A stretch of 64,000 nucleotides of DNA from Climacteris rufus. Its lineage: Eukaryota > Chordata > Aves > Passeriformes > Climacteridae. Shown here piece by piece: positions 40,701-55,700 of the stretch. Each line of letters begins with the position of its first letter. The stretch's first letter is position 1. A program made the translations under genes and the position numbers. The notes below the pieces were generated by a model. That model was not told the origin of the DNA, searched no databases, and saw only the letters and a program-made list of their open reading frames with translations. The stretch is from NCBI GenBank assembly GCA_013398175.1, contig VZRZ01000225.1:656716-720715 (forward strand), written 5' to 3'.

Positions 40701-43700
40701 CCCAAAGTGTTGGCAACTGACCACTCTGAGACAGGATACTACCCCAGAATGATGTTTAGTCTGACCCAGCATAGGGATTTTTTTCTTACATACTCTGTAA
40801 AACTCCTTTCTTGCAAGACCAACACCTCCTGCTACTTTTTCCTAAACAAACTGAAACAAAAGTCACTGGCTTTAAAGGAAAACCAGAATGATTTTCTCCC
40901 TGCTTCACATTTCTTAACTATTTCTCACTTCATTTACTATGGTGATTTTAATTATCTTTTATCACCAGTGTTGATATAAACTAATAATGATTACTGAATT
41001 AGTCCTTTTGTTAAGGAAACTAACACTGTGTTCATTTTCTTGCAATAGTCCAACAATAAAGTGTTCCCTCAGCTATATAAATCTTTATTATGAAGATTTG
41101 CATTCACTGTACATTACAGATAACAGCATGTAATTGAGATTTGAAGGAAATAGAAAGTGTATGCATCTTGTCAGTGCTGCAATCACAATTGTTTGTAGTC
41201 CATCTGTTTAAGAAATAAAGCAGCCTAAACTAAGTAGTGAGAGATATGTTGTGAAAATCAGTTGTGTAATCTTGAGCACTGTTCAGATACTCTGTACACT
41301 GAAGTTTGCATATAGGTTCTGTGGAAGGAACTGGTAGAACAGGAAGCATCCCAGAGAAGCTTTTCGTCAGCAGTGCAATGCATTGCTTCTCCTAACAGAC
41401 TGAGCAAATGGAAATTATGTTATCAGGCTGCCAGGCAGGGAAACCAGCCATATAAACAGCAATAGGGCTCTCATTGATAATGCAGCAGATCCATAACATC
41501 TAACTTTATTTTAGTATTTGGAAGGTAGAATTTGGTATTTTAATATTTTAAAGGTAGTCAGTGTGGTTTTAATTTCTAATTAAGTAGCTTATGCACAGCA
41601 GTTCCATGGTTTTCTGGAAACATGTATATTGACCTTATTGATAACTTGTATTTTTTTTGTAAAACAGAGATTTACTCCCATGTTTCTGCACAGAATATTT
41701 CTTCTCAGATGGGTCTGTTGAAATTGCACTCTTGGCTTCCCCCAAAATCTTAGTTAAAAGTTATTTTGCTGTTTACAGGCAATAACATACTTTTGATGTA
41801 TAGCAAATCTTTATGGTTTCTGGATAGTTATTGTTGCTGCCTAGGTAGAAATTAATGAAAGGCATTTGTTTAGTGAGAAATAAAGGCACACAGGATTAGT
41901 TTCTTAGCCTAGAATGTGGTAGCTTGCTGAAATTAACTTTTTTTTCCTAATTCTAATCTTTATTTGGCTACTTAATTCTCACCTATTTGACAGCTGTCAT
42001 CAGTATTGCTCATCCGTGTCTGCTACAGTTTTAAGTCATTTGAGCTATTACTTTCGTGTGCATAGTCATCCTTGCTTTTCCTTGCTCTGAGAAGTTACAT
42101 CATCCCTTCCTTTAGTCCTTCTCTCCAGTAATAGGTTTTTTTATTAGTTCCATTTAATATTTAGAATTAATAAGGAAAGCCACATGGAAAGATACAAAAG
42201 TCTGTGAGTATTCGAGTGGCAATAATGTTAACAATCATAAATGGGAGGAGATGCCCAAGTTCTTCTCTGTTATACAAGTCCAGGTAATTGTGTTAGTTGT
42301 CTGAAGATTGTCTAATGAGATTACAGTATTGTGCCTCTAATCACAATATTGATATAAATTATATAAACTCTGAAAGATGCCCATGCTGTCTCTGTGTTAG
42401 TGAGTCATGGCCGTTTAGAGCACAGAGGCATGAGGCAGATATAATTATGGTTCAATGACTGTAAAGTATTCTTGCTTATGACAGAAAAGCTATTCTGTTT
42501 CAGTGTAGTACAGTATTCTCTTACATTGGCCAAATCTTTGCCTATATGTACAATTTAATAAAATGGTGATTAAACACTAAAAAGCAGTTAAAAGTAAAAT
42601 TCCTTTATTACATTATTCGCATCGGAAGAAAAACTTGCAGTTAGAGGAGGACCAGGGACAGAGAGAGAGTGAAGGAAAATGTTAAGTGGTGGTGATTTTG
42701 TAAACTTGCCTTGGCAAATCAAGCTGAAGTATCAGGCAGACAGGCAGCTGATGCAGCTCAGTCATCAAGCCTGATCAGAGACTAAATATGCAGTTGGAAA
42801 ATATTAAATACCCAGTCCCCATTTATTAAGTATACTTATTATACATATACATACAATTAAATTTATATACAATTATAAACTGCATGCACTTCTTACATAT
42901 AATCAATGGCATTTGTATACAGGATGTCACAGGTTGCAAAGTTTCATTGACATTGGAATAATCCTGTTGTTTTGCTAGTGAGAGTTTTCAGAGGGATCAT
43001 TTACAACAAATGGAAGTTTATTAAATGTGATTATTACCTCCTACAAGCAACGAATATTCAAGGAGAAATTAACAGAAAGTAACCTGAGCTTCTAAAATCT
43101 ATTTTGAAACTGTTCCTTAGGGCTGCCAATATAATTACAAGCAAAAATCAATTTTCTGTAATCACAAATTAAAATTGTGCTACAAGGTCTAGGAGAGATT
43201 TGATCTCAGTGAAAGCTGAAATTAAACTTAGTTAATTTTTTCTAGAGATAATAAATGTAATCTGCAAAGACCTTTATGTCCAGACAATCAATGAGAGGCA
43301 ACCACCTGACCTTTCTGCTAAATCTGCTGATACCTAACAAGTGGGATATATATTCAGTACCCATTAGCTTTCTGGCAAAGTATGCTTGTCTGTGCTTTGT
43401 CTCTTTTAAAATGGCCGTGCCAAAAAATTCCAGGAACATGTGATCAAGAGGGCTGTCTGGTGCATTTTCTGCTATTGCTGGATGTGATGGCTGTTCAGGC
43501 TTCTTTTTGGCTTGCATTTTGTATGTTTTAGGAGGGAGAGGGAAGAAGTCAGCACTGTTATCGGACTTTTTCTGAACATACTTCAGACTGTTCAATTTTC
43601 AGTGTAAATGTCTTTGTGGCCACCCTGTCCATGTTTTTTTTTTTTCCCCCCAAGCTTGTCACTTAGCTCCTCCTCTCTTGCTCAGGTGCAAGGCAGCAGC

Positions 43701-46700
43701 CCGGCGAGAAGTCGATACCATGGACACCTTTGTTGATTCTGCTTGGTACTACCTGAGGTACACTGACCCTCACAACAGGGACAGGTGAGGGCTGCAGGCA
43801 CAGGGCCATCGGGGCAACCCTGCCAATATGGAACAGAAGGGAACCAAGAGACCACACACTCTGGTGCTTCCAGCTTCTAACTACATTTACAGTCTCCTGC
43901 CAGTGTAAACCCCTGCACTGCCCTCATTCTGTGCCTGCCCTCTGGGCCTGAGCACAGCACAGGGTACATGTTGTGGTTTAACCCCAGCTGGCATCTAAGT
44001 ACCAAACAGCTGCTTCTCACTTTGCCCCCACAGCCTGTGGGCAGGGGGAGGACAATCAGGAGGAGAATTAAAAAAAAAAATTAAAATTCACAGGTTGGGA
44101 TAAGAGCAGTTTAATAATTGAAACAAAGTAAAATATTGTTGTAATAATAATAGTAAAAAAAAGTGAGGAGAGAGATATAAAACCCAAGAAAAACAAGTGA
44201 GGCACAATACAATTGCTCACCATCTGCTGACCCATGCCCAGCCCATCCCTGAGCAGCAATCAGCAGCTCCCAGCCAACTCCCCAGTCTATAGTGGGCATG
44301 ACAGTCTATGCTGTGGAATATCCCTTTGGCCACTTCAGGTCAGCTTTCCTGGCTGTGTGTCCTCCCAGCTTCTTTGTGCACCTGCTTTCTGGCAAAGCAT
44401 GAGACACTGAGAAGTCCTTAGCTTAGCGTAAGCACTCCTCAGCAACACCCAAAACATCCATGTGTTATCAACATTATTCTCATACTGAATTCAAAGCACA
44501 GCACTGTGCCATTTATTCAGAAGAAAATGAACTCTGTCACAGCCAAAACCAGGGCAATATATGGAGCTGGTCTAAAAATGTGGCATTTGGTTGCTCCCAT
44601 GTCAGGAGATTGACAAGAGCAGGATGTGTAAACACATCTGTGTAAGCACAGGAGCTACAGGGCAAGGAGCAGAGGTTTGCACAAAGGGCATTATGGGGCA
44701 GGACACAGAGAAAACATCCAGCTGAGGAGATAAATACAGTCCTTGGTGGGAGGTGCCATCAGGAATGAGCCTGCCATGACTCTGAGACTGGGAAGATCTC
44801 CTTTTGAATTCTGATGATTTTGCTACTTCCTTGTGCACAGACCTCGAGTGAAGAGGCATCACAGCGATCTCCTGCTGTGGCAGCACTTCCACTGTATACA
44901 TAATTAATGAAAGGAGATTTTTTCACGTGCTATGCACTAGTGTCTGCAGCATGGAGAGTGTGGGAAGACAGATGTAGTTATTTAGCTGTTTTTCTGCTTC
45001 ACAATCTGCCTGTAATAGCGCTGCTTGATAACACTGTTTTTCTCCAAAGTGGAATTAGTGCAACATCCCCACTATGTAGAGAAAGACAGGAAGAGTTGCA
45101 TTTTAAAACATTAATACCATAGGCTGTCTGAGCATGTATTTGTTTAGCTATTGTGCAGAGCAGTGTCTGGGAACATACTACAAATACCCAGTGACTTAAC
45201 ATTGCTGGACCAATTATTTTTTTTATCTTGGCAGCATTAGTTTTGTTAAACTAAAGAAAAATCTTCTGTGAACACTTTTATTTCATGCAAATCTTAATTA
45301 TTTTCTAGTGATAACAGGAATATATTATTAATATTACTGAGTTAGGCAGATTGCTTCCTCTTCATGACAATTTGAAATATTTTTTGTGCGTGGGCAAGAG
45401 GGAGTTTTCGAGACATTGAAGAAGAAATAGTCAGATGTAACATCCAACTGTCAAAGTAGCAGCTTAGTGTAGCTTAATCTGTTTTATATTGAAAAGAGGA
45501 CATCTATATGGACTTCTGCAGTAAATTGCAGTCTGCATTTGATTTATGTAGTTAGTTTTTTTAACTAAGGTATGCACATGTAAACCCTTCATATTTCCAT
45601 AAACCGTATTTCACTACTATGGTCTACAATTCCGGAGAATTACTCTGTTGATTCTGGAACAAGTGAGTTTTGATTTGTTTCACCAAAGACATGAATCCCA
45701 GATCCATGATCTGCTTCTGGGCTCATTTGTGAGGAAGGAAGTGTCGCTATTACAAAAATTACAGATGGAATAATCAGACAGCCTGACGAAACAAGCATGG
45801 ATTTGTTAGAGCAAGGCCTGGAAGCTCATATTAGAGAACTTCTGTACAAATAGTATTTTGCAGGCCCACTACAGGAGACATGGAAATCTGTCATAAAGCA
45901 GTAAGCAATGCTAGGAAACCACGCAGGTGACCTCCAGTAGCACAGTAAATATGCTTTAAATGCCAAATTTACTGTCATTTCATGGAGCATCCTTCAGTTG
46001 GAGTGTGGTGACCCATCTCACTCTGCAGAGGGTTCTGCAGCCTTAAACTGCATCATTGCCCCCTAATGGCAACAACGTAAACCTCCAGTTAAACGATCAG
46101 CTGGTTTTGGGTGGACATGCCTTTTGTCTTTCAATCTAATCTATTTGTATTTAAAACCTGATAAATGCTAAAACATTTAAAGCTAGCCAGAGGGTATTTC
46201 TGAAAATAAATCATCTTGAGAGCAGTCAGACATTTTCATTGCTTTCTCAAGTATTGTATGAGAAATCTTAAATGCTTGCCTGAAATGTAGAAAATAATCT
46301 ATTTGTGGATCTGCATCTCAGTGGAAATTAATGAAATAATAAGCATTTCACTTCTTAAAAGATTGAAAAGATCTGATAACTAAATGAAAATTTTATTACA
46401 TGTATTGCTCTCAGTAAACAGTGTTGTCCAGTCAGGTATGATGAGGTACTTTAGTCAGACTGATCTTTCTTTTCAACATTGTATTTTTTCTATAACTGTG
46501 TTTTTTCAGGCCCTTTGATAGTGACTTAGCAGACTACTGGATGCCTGTGGATTTGTACATTGGAGGAAAGGAGCATGCAGTTATGCACTTATTCTATGCA
46601 AGGTTTTTCAGCCATTTTTGCCACGATCTAAAGATGACAAAACACAAGTAAGCCTTAGATATTTCTATTAAAATCTTTCATGTTTCATTTGACCTGCAGG

Positions 46701-49700
46701 AGTATTAGTGGAAATTGTTATGATGTGACAGCATTACATTGAATAAGCCTGAATTTTCCTGCTTTGTCAGTACCTGGTTTCTCACAGTGAGTTCCCTTCC
46801 CTGTATTTGTTCATACATAACGTCTTTATTGCATGAGTATTCACTGGCTCTGATCAAGTGATAAAATGCTGCTGTAGATTTCCAGCCTGCAAAAGCATGC
46901 ACAAACTGGTAACTTAAAGCATTCTGAGTAGTGCTATTATTTCAAATTAGGCAACTTCCTGCCAGCAATACCATTAATTTCAGTGAAATCATGCATATGT
47001 AAAAAACTAAGTACTCCTATAATGCACTGCAGTATTGGAGCCAAACAGTGCAAAATATATCTTGATAGGCAAAAGCAGTATATTTATCTGACATCTAATT
47101 TTTATTTTATGAATTTTATATAATTACTTCCAATTACTCTTCTTGCTGATGCTGCTGTAGCCTAATTCACTATTCTCTGTTTTGGTTAGAAGTAAAGTTT
47201 GATGCAGGAAGGTGAGTCATTTGTTGTGCTGTTTTTGTCCTCTCAGATTCTCAGCTTAACATCCCCATTTCCACTGAAATTCTAGTCTTTTGTAAGCTAA
47301 AATGCCATCCCAGGAATTCCTCAGCTTGGAAAGTACTAGTGTTGTAACAATTAACCACTGCCTGCCCCATGCTCTGTCCTCCCATCTGCAGAGATGACTG
47401 AATAGATTGAGTCAAAATGAGTGGCCCCATGAGAAGAACTGCTCAGTAATTTCTCAGCCCACAAGTTGTATACTTTCATTCTTTACTAGAATCCACTCTA
47501 AAAACTTGATGTAAAAGAGGAGCCTAAATATATATGTCACTGAACTCACTCAAATGCAGTAGTTTTGCTACAAAACCAGAGTTTAACTAGCTGTGAGCCA
47601 GCAGAATATTTCCCCAAGTTATTTCATAATTTTGATAAAAATCAGTGATATGTTTTCATAATTCATTCTTGCCTGCACAATAGTTTGCAGTGAAAGCTGT
47701 GTTTGAAATATTGGATGTGGATGATTTGTGTACCTGAGTTTTGCTCTGTTGTCTGCAGCTTGTGTGGCTGCAGCAGGAAGGATGGTTTTCCTCTCAGAGC
47801 AGGCCTTTTGAAGCAGACCCTTTCTCTCAGAGGCACTATCCCTTTAAGCAGAGAATTTCAGAGCTTTCCCTTGCAAGCAATTTTAGACTTATTAATTCTA
47901 CAAAAGACTTTACAGTCGTAATCCATCAGCCATCTAGTGGAGCTGTAACACACAGCAGCAAAATGTTCTTTTGCTAGTCAAATTCTTCAACCTCCCAAAA
48001 TGACTTTAAGTACAGTGGCTGAAGTATTGTCAATAATAAAGTGAGATCACAGTGCAGGGGAGATTTTCTTGCAAACTGAATGGTCCACTTGGGTGTGCAG
48101 GAAAATAAGGAGGCATGGAAAGAGTCTATCTGGACTGAAAAGGGACCTCTTGTGTGACCTTAAGAAGACCAAAGGAAGTGCAAGGAAGGTGGAAGTGAGG
48201 ATGGGCTACCCCTGGAGGAATGTAGAAGCATATTACTGGATAGGCAGCATGGGTTGTGGAATGGTCACATCTCATCTAGAATTGAAACTGGTGAAGAATG
48301 TGAAGGCGGTAAGAAGGGCTTCTGGAGATCCATTGAAAAGAACATCAATGAAAACATTGTCCTGATACAAAATCAGACAAAGAGCCTAAGTAGAAAGGAC
48401 AGCCTTTGCTTTGGCCTTTGCTGCCAAGGTCTGTGCTTGGTAGGAAAGTCTGAAGGTGAGAGATACTACCCACTGTATAGTAGGATTGAGTTAGGGTTCA
48501 CTTAAGTATACCAGACACATACAAGTTCCAGGCACAAGAAAGACAAGGTGACTGGGAGTAGCCACCATGGATTTACCAAGAGGAAATTGTGCCCAGCTTA
48601 CCCTGCTTTCCATCTGTGGTGAGGTGATTCCATCTGTGGCTGAGGAGAGAGCTGTGTGTGACTTTAACAAAGGCATTTAACAAATTCTCTCATGGCATTC
48701 CTGTGATCTGACTGGGGAGGCTGAGCAGGTGGACTGCAGCATGGATGAAAAAGCTGTCTGGACCCCCAGACTCAAAGGGTCAATGTTCACAGTCAGCTGT
48801 TTGCAAGTGGTATTCCTTGGGAGAGAGAGACCAATTGTATTTTACGTTTTTGGCAACAGCCTGGGCAGTGCAACGCAATGTTCACTCTCAGCAGGTGCAA
48901 ACTGAGAGAAGCCATTGGTGCTCTGGATGGTGGGGCTGCTGTGCAGAGGATGTTGGTGAGGGGAGAGGCAACTCTCAAGTGCTGACAGAGGTCTGAGGTA
49001 CATGGAGCAGATTACCCAGAGAACAGCTGGGACTGTGCCCTCTATGTGGGAGGATTACAGCAGAGAAGGGCTGGAGGGTCCTGATGAGCACCAAGTTAGA
49101 CATGAGTCAGCAGTTGGCATGACAGCATTAGCACTGTTATCATCACCACTGCGTTAGCAAAACCATGCCCAGCTTTGGTTATCTCTGCTCATCGTTCAGG
49201 AAGGAACATCTGGAATATTGTGTGTAGTTTTGAGCCACTCACCCCAGTGTGAGGAACACTGTCAAACTGAAGAGGGTCTATTGGAGGAGCACTGAGGGTT
49301 GGAGCAGATGACATACAAGAAGAGGCTAAGGGAGTTGGCATCTCTGTCAGCAGATATTTTCAAAACTCAGCTGGACAGGGCCTTGAACAACCTGAAGTTA
49401 GGTCTGATGTGGGAAAAGTGTTGCACAAAATGACTTCCAAAGGTCCCTTCCAACCTGCATTCTTCCAAGGACTCTGTGATTCTGTAGCTGCATTACTTTG
49501 GAAAGTGTTTTGTTCATAGTCTAGTGTGACAGCAGTAGCACAAAAGCTGTGTAGTGTAGACTGGTCTAAATATGGTAAATTGCAGAAGAAAACTCTAACT
49601 CCAATGTAAATAAATCCTTTAGAAGCTCTGACTGTGTCTAGTGATAATAGAAAAAATCAAAATTGCTTTCTGTAGAAGCAATTTGCAAGATTGTGGAGAA

Positions 49701-52700
49701 TTCCTTTGGGGCCATACACAATCTCCAGTGTTGCACATGTGAAGATCTGTTACAGCATTGCCCCAAGTGTTGCCCTGAGTTTTGCAGTTCTGACGTTTTC
49801 ATTCTTTTGTAACTGGTTCTCACACATTCTCTGTAAACATAGCCATGTTATTGTAACGGTAGCTTATTACTTACCTTCCTTTCTCCTGGGCACAGAAGTT
49901 TGATGGACATTTCCTTTGACCACTGTGATTGAGGGGCAGCAAAGCTGCTCCTCCAATCCACTGTGATTTCTGAGACACAGATATAATAAAGTTGGGCGGG
50001 GTCCACCCGCAGTTGTTGGTTATTCTCTATTCTAGGTGTCAGTCTCGTTCTTTTTGTGTCCTTATTGTGACAGCCTGAGGGCTGGGTGTATGAGCTGCTT
50101 AGACGTGTTCAGACTGCAAGGTGGCTGTAACAAATTCACCACGGTGCACAAAAGTGTTCACTTGCTGTAGCTCTGTGCAAGGTAAAGCTTTAGGTGCTTT
50201 GAAGCCATGAAGTCAGATTAAGATTTAATTTTTAAATGGAAATCATAACTCCTTTATAAATATTACCATGTGTTTTAAATGTTTTAGCGTTGGTCAGAAG
50301 CCACTTTTGCTCAGTCTTCTGTTTGGACTGCTCAAGGGCTGGTCTGAAAGATCTGAAAAGTGTGATTAGAAACAACAGACTTATTGTTAGGAAGCTCCGA
50401 GTCATGATGTCAAAGCCCAAGCCCTGGGGGAAAACACTAAAATGTTAAAAAACACTGCCCTCTTGTGCATTTTCAATTGTTCTCTAGTAGCTCAGGCCTT
50501 TTTCACTGATTAAATTACTAAAATTCTGCTATATCTCAGTTAATGACAGCTGCCACCGTTTAAAGTGTCATCTAGCATCCTTCAAAATTTTTATGATTTC
50601 CCTATTTATCTGTAGTAAATTTTCATTTTGATAAATTTCTATATGGAAATTCTCATTGTTTGGTTCCTATCCTCTGACTTTCAAATCCATTGAAACATTT
50701 CTGGGTAGTCTTTAATTCTGTACATTAATATAACAATGTGGTTGAAAATAAAAGTTAAAAATTCTGTAGTTTAGATTTTCAAGCCAATCTCTTCAAATAT
50801 GGTGTAATGATTATTACTATAGAAATATTATAGGCAACATATATTAAATGGGCATTTACAGACATACTTATTTTCATAGAAAATGCAGTGTTTGTAGGCA
50901 TTTAAAATTGTAAAGCTCTCAATATAGCTTAAATATCCCCTAAAGATGAGGCATGATCTTTAATTTTATTTTTTGATGCATTGGACTGGAGATGGTGGGA
51001 AAGAAATGCTGCTCAATTTCTCTGTAATGCCAAGGCAGAATAAATGGTACCCTCTGGACATTCATACGTGTGATATCAGATTAAGCCCAAATTGATGTCA
51101 ATTTGTTTGAGCAATCTGGTCTGTAAAATGCATTGGTTCTCTAAAGAATTCCCAAGCCAGTGAGCCTTCCCAGCTGTGACCACTGCTGGGAGAGGGGCCA
51201 GGTAGGCAGCTGGGGCTGGAAGACTTCTCATCTGTTCCAGCTTAATCTACCGTGGCAAGTGTGTGCTGGCACACCTGCTCAACTGTGTGACTGCAAGAAC
51301 AAGTTGCACAGAATTTGCGTCTTCCCTAGACTTCACTACTCACTTCTGTCTGATGAATAATGGGAAATGAAATCTAGCACATTCTCCCTGAAGGATTATA
51401 AAGCAATAAAAAAGTTTATTGTTGCTGTTAATTCAGCAGATTTGCCTGTGATAGAGAGCAAATCTGCTGAGTAAGAAGGCACTATTTTCACATAGCTGCA
51501 TTACAGAATGAAAGAAGGTATGTGTGTGACAAAAATAGCTTATTCTGTGAAGGAAGGGTGTTACAGCTTCTCTGTATTCATTCAGGACCTTATCACGAGT
51601 GCTGATTTTAAGCAAAAACACTCAGCTGTTAACTGTGTGGAATCTTGAACATTCAATATTGTTTTGTCTCTCTTTCACCTAAAATTATCAGCTTCCACAT
51701 CCTCCAACCACTTCCACAAGGTTGCCTAGCTAGATCTAACAGCAGGTTTCACATCTCCCTGGACTCAGCTGATAGTGACAGACCAAGGTCTTGTCTTCAC
51801 TCCAGAGCACAGCACTTAAGCTCTCTCAGCCTTTCTAAAGGTGCAGGGTGCAAATGCACGCAGTGATCTCCCTTGCTAAGGCTATCCCGTCTGAATTCAC
51901 TGTTTTATCACTGTGGCATGCTCCACAGAGTCCTTCCAGCCAGGTGATTTGTAACTGGATTGAAAGTCCTGCTGCTCACCTTGAGCAGAGCAAAGCAAAG
52001 AGCCTGAGGACACAGCACTGACCAGGAATTCCTGATCTGTCTGTCACGCTTGCTCTGCCATCCATTGTGTGGTCCTATATAGAGAGATCACTCTGTCATA
52101 GAGATGAGCCTGTGTGTGAACATTACAGAAGGGGAAAAGATGGATTACACACTTCCTGGCTAGCACAGCTGATCTTCTCAGAGGTGTCAGGCGGGTGGGA
52201 TGTACAATGTGATCAACAGCTGCCTATGGCTACGCTCTCAGTGTGGATGCTCCAGCATGAGCACAGACAAACTGCACAGACAGGTGAAGGCTTATCCCAT
52301 TCCAGCATACCTGCAATCTGACACATGACCAAGCATTCACAGAAACTCCAGACACCTGTTCTGTGCCAGAAATGTCAGTGTGCCTGAAGATGGCTTAATT
52401 TCAGTTTCTCTTAGTGTTTTGGATCAGAAGGTGTTTATGGTGCCATGACTGGCTGCTGCAGTATTTAGCTCAGGATTGCATCACACGTGCTGTGCTGCAG
52501 CCCCTTGGCAGTTCCCTTATGCAGCCAAGAAATGCATCAGTGCATTGCAGGGGAAGGTTTGAGGTGTATGGTTTTATTAATGTGAATGCAAGTGTAACTC
52601 TTTTTGTGAACATGAGGTGGAGCCACCACAACACTGCCAAAATTACTGTTCATTTTGGGAGACGTTCAGTGTAGGGCTCAGTTTGGTTTTGAGCCCTGTG

Positions 52701-55700
52701 TTTGTTAGTTGGGCTCTGGCTTTCTCATTTTGGACATGTCTCCATACTCCTGCAGTCTCCCACTAGGAACACATGGTTGGGGTTTTTTTCCCCATACTTG
52801 GCAATGTATTTTGCATTGCATTTTTGTAGCCGCTGTCAGCATAAACAAAAATAAGAAATTCTCATTCCTGCACTCAGCTTTCAGTAACTTGGCATATGAT
52901 CTGAACATTCTCTATGTCATTATAAAGAAGTGTTCCTTGAAAAATCACTTCCAGTGGAGAGCCCTATCTGATTTGGATGATCTGGGTACCTCATTAGCTT
53001 TATTTTAGATAGCAGAAAGTGTAGCTATTTTAATACTGTTTGAGATTTTAAACAGACTGAAGTACTGAATGATAGGGAGGGATTTTTTTTTTCCCTGTAA
53101 TTTTTTTTCGTGTGTAATGTCTCTAGTCTGTAGAAGAAACTTATCCAGAACTGTTATATCCTGAAGCATTTTCCCACCATTGTTGTTGATAGGGTTACAA
53201 AGTTTTTGTTCTCAATTTTTGCCCTCTGATTCTCGGATTTCTAAAACTTGGATAATTTGTGATTTTTTAAAAATATATTTTAGATTATTTTTGCATCCTA
53301 TTTTAAAAATAGTTTTTCTTGGTTTTGCTATCTAAATTTGACTTCAGTTCTCATCTCCTTAAGTTTCTTTACTTCTAAACAACAAGATTTTTCAGGCAAC
53401 CTCCGAAATATTGTCAAGAAAATATTTATAGAGATGCTTGAATTGCTGCTCTTAACATTACTGATTAAACCAGGTGGCATGGCAGAGACTCATACTTCTT
53501 CGTGACTGAGTGATACATCAATATGTGCCAGTACTTGCACAGTATTTACAAGTATACAAAATATGCAAGGAAGGAAATTCATGTTCAGACTTGAACATGT
53601 TGAAGGTAAAATATGAAGGCTGTCACTTTCTCTTGCCCAGTTTAAGGTTTTGCGTTCAAATATCTCCTTACTTCAGAGTCATTAAGAGAGTTTAAAGACT
53701 AGTACTTGGAAGATCCTACTTTAATACGGGGAAAACATGCCTAATTGTTATATAATTTAATAATGCTTTAACTGTATTATTAAAATACTTTGTTTTAAAT
53801 TGTGAGATAGGTCATGTAATTTATATTTCCTAATAATGTAAATACGGCATTAACTCCTTAAAAGTGAGTCATGTTTTGGATTATGACTTTTTTCTCCATA
53901 TGAAATAAAATGTGGAAGTGTGGTTTTTACTTTTTTAAACAGGCATATTCTGAATTTTTCTTTAAAAAAAAGTTAATAGGAGTAATGCATCCTTTTTACC
54001 TAAGTTGTTTTGTATGTATTTGAGGCTTTGTTAGGTGAAAGTGTAGAGAATTCAGATTTTCTAATGTTGAGCACATGTGAACATTAGGAGGTGCAAGTCA
54101 GTATTAACCAGTGCTGATGATCATGTCCTCCACAATGATGGTCACTGATGTCCCTGTGTTGGAGGAGCCCATGGGAAAGCTCCCAGGCTGTGGAGGCCTC
54201 CTGGGACTGGCTCCATACATCCTTCCCTGGCCCCTGCTGTTCTTGAGGCTGCTGTTAGAACTGCCTTACTCTCCTGACCTACTGAGTGGGGACCAAAAGC
54301 TCTAGAGATTAATTTTGGTGTCTTTTTTTTCAGTGAAAACAGTGACAGACATCTGACTCAATGCATTAGAAGTGCAAGATCATTAAAGGAAGTGGCAGCA
54401 ATAATACGTCAGCCAGAGCAGTGTTTACTCAGAGTTTCTCTCTTGCTGAGTTCACTGCCCTTCAAGGCTCTTTTTAGCCTTACCATATACTCATTTCATG
54501 AGAGTTTCCTCTCCCTGATGTAAATTTTGCTAGAAAAGTAAGGTGTCAATGTCCAAAGTGCTAGAAAATTGATGCACTGAGATGGGAACTTTCCAACAAT
54601 GCCCTTTTCCTAATGTACTTTTTCATACAGCTTGGCCTTCCTGGCTAGTTCTGCAAAGGGACAGGGCAAGCGAGTGCTTGTGTTAGAGAAACTGTCTTAC
54701 CTGTTTATAGAAAGAAATGTGCAACAACATTTTGATTTGTTCAAAATCCTGTGCTCCTCAGAGAGAAGCTAGAGCTAAATATTTGTAAGACAATGAGGCC
54801 AGGTACTTGAATGCTTTTACACAAGGGATTTAGCTTGAAGTTGGGGAAATTGTACTGTTGGCCAAGAAACTTCTGTGTATTACCTCATGCTAATTTGAAC
54901 AGTGATGTTAGAATAACTTAGTACTAAACCAGGGTGCAAGAATGTGAGTAGAATGCAAATAAATACTTATTCTTGGAGCCAGCCACCGTGAATAAATGCA
55001 CAAAGTACTCTTTATAAGGTGACAGCTATTTATGTATAGTCAACTTATATTCTAGTTTCATTAAAAAATTATGCGTGATTGGCTCAACACTTGAGGCTTA
55101 TCATAAAGTATCCTTTTGACAGCTCTTCTCAACAGACAAATTTCTTTTTCCTTGCATTCTTAGGGAGCCTTTCCATAAGCTCTTGGTTCAAGGTCTTATC
55201 AAGAATCAGACATTCAGACTAACAACAACAGGCCAATGCTTGAAGAGAGAGGAAGTTGATCTCACAGGTAAGAGAAACTGCATGGGAAATCAGTACAGGT
55301 GCATCCCTAAAGCCAGGGACTGCTTCAGTGTACAAGTCTCAGTGCTGGGAAGATTTGGAAGAGAAAATGAATCCTGGTAATATTTAAACTGGAGAGAACT
55401 TCTGTGTGTTTTGGATTCATATGCCCTGCTGAGTGCACAAAGATCCTACTAATCCAGCAGCTTTTAATTGCATCCAAACACAGGAAGAGTGCTATGCTGT
55501 CATTTCAGCTCCAGTGTAGTCCTAAAGACCAAAAGTCAGTTTTGTTAAGACAGTGCTCAGCAGCTTGCTGAATGGAGCCAGTACTCACAGCAAACAGACA
55601 AACTACAGAAATGTCATTCAAAGCTAACACAGATACAGGTGTATTCAGTAGATGTGAGGAACGTAAAACTTGTAGGAACTAGCAATGTTTCTCAAGTTCT

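Larger units (their letters stand above)
46648..55163 (+). other. LARS2: LARS2 intron, 8.5 kb, with clustered retroelements
   Basis: It holds a decayed CR1 at about 48069-49492 and a solo LTR at 49768-50072. A GC-rich pocket at about 54110-54305 has no identified origin. The stretch 51140-52700 is of moderate GC, with no gene recognised. The rest is AT-rich. Confidence 0.8.

Noticed and set aside
43242..43595. 117-codon open frame on the minus strand near an exon
   Set aside because: No family resemblance and no supporting signals; treated as chance.
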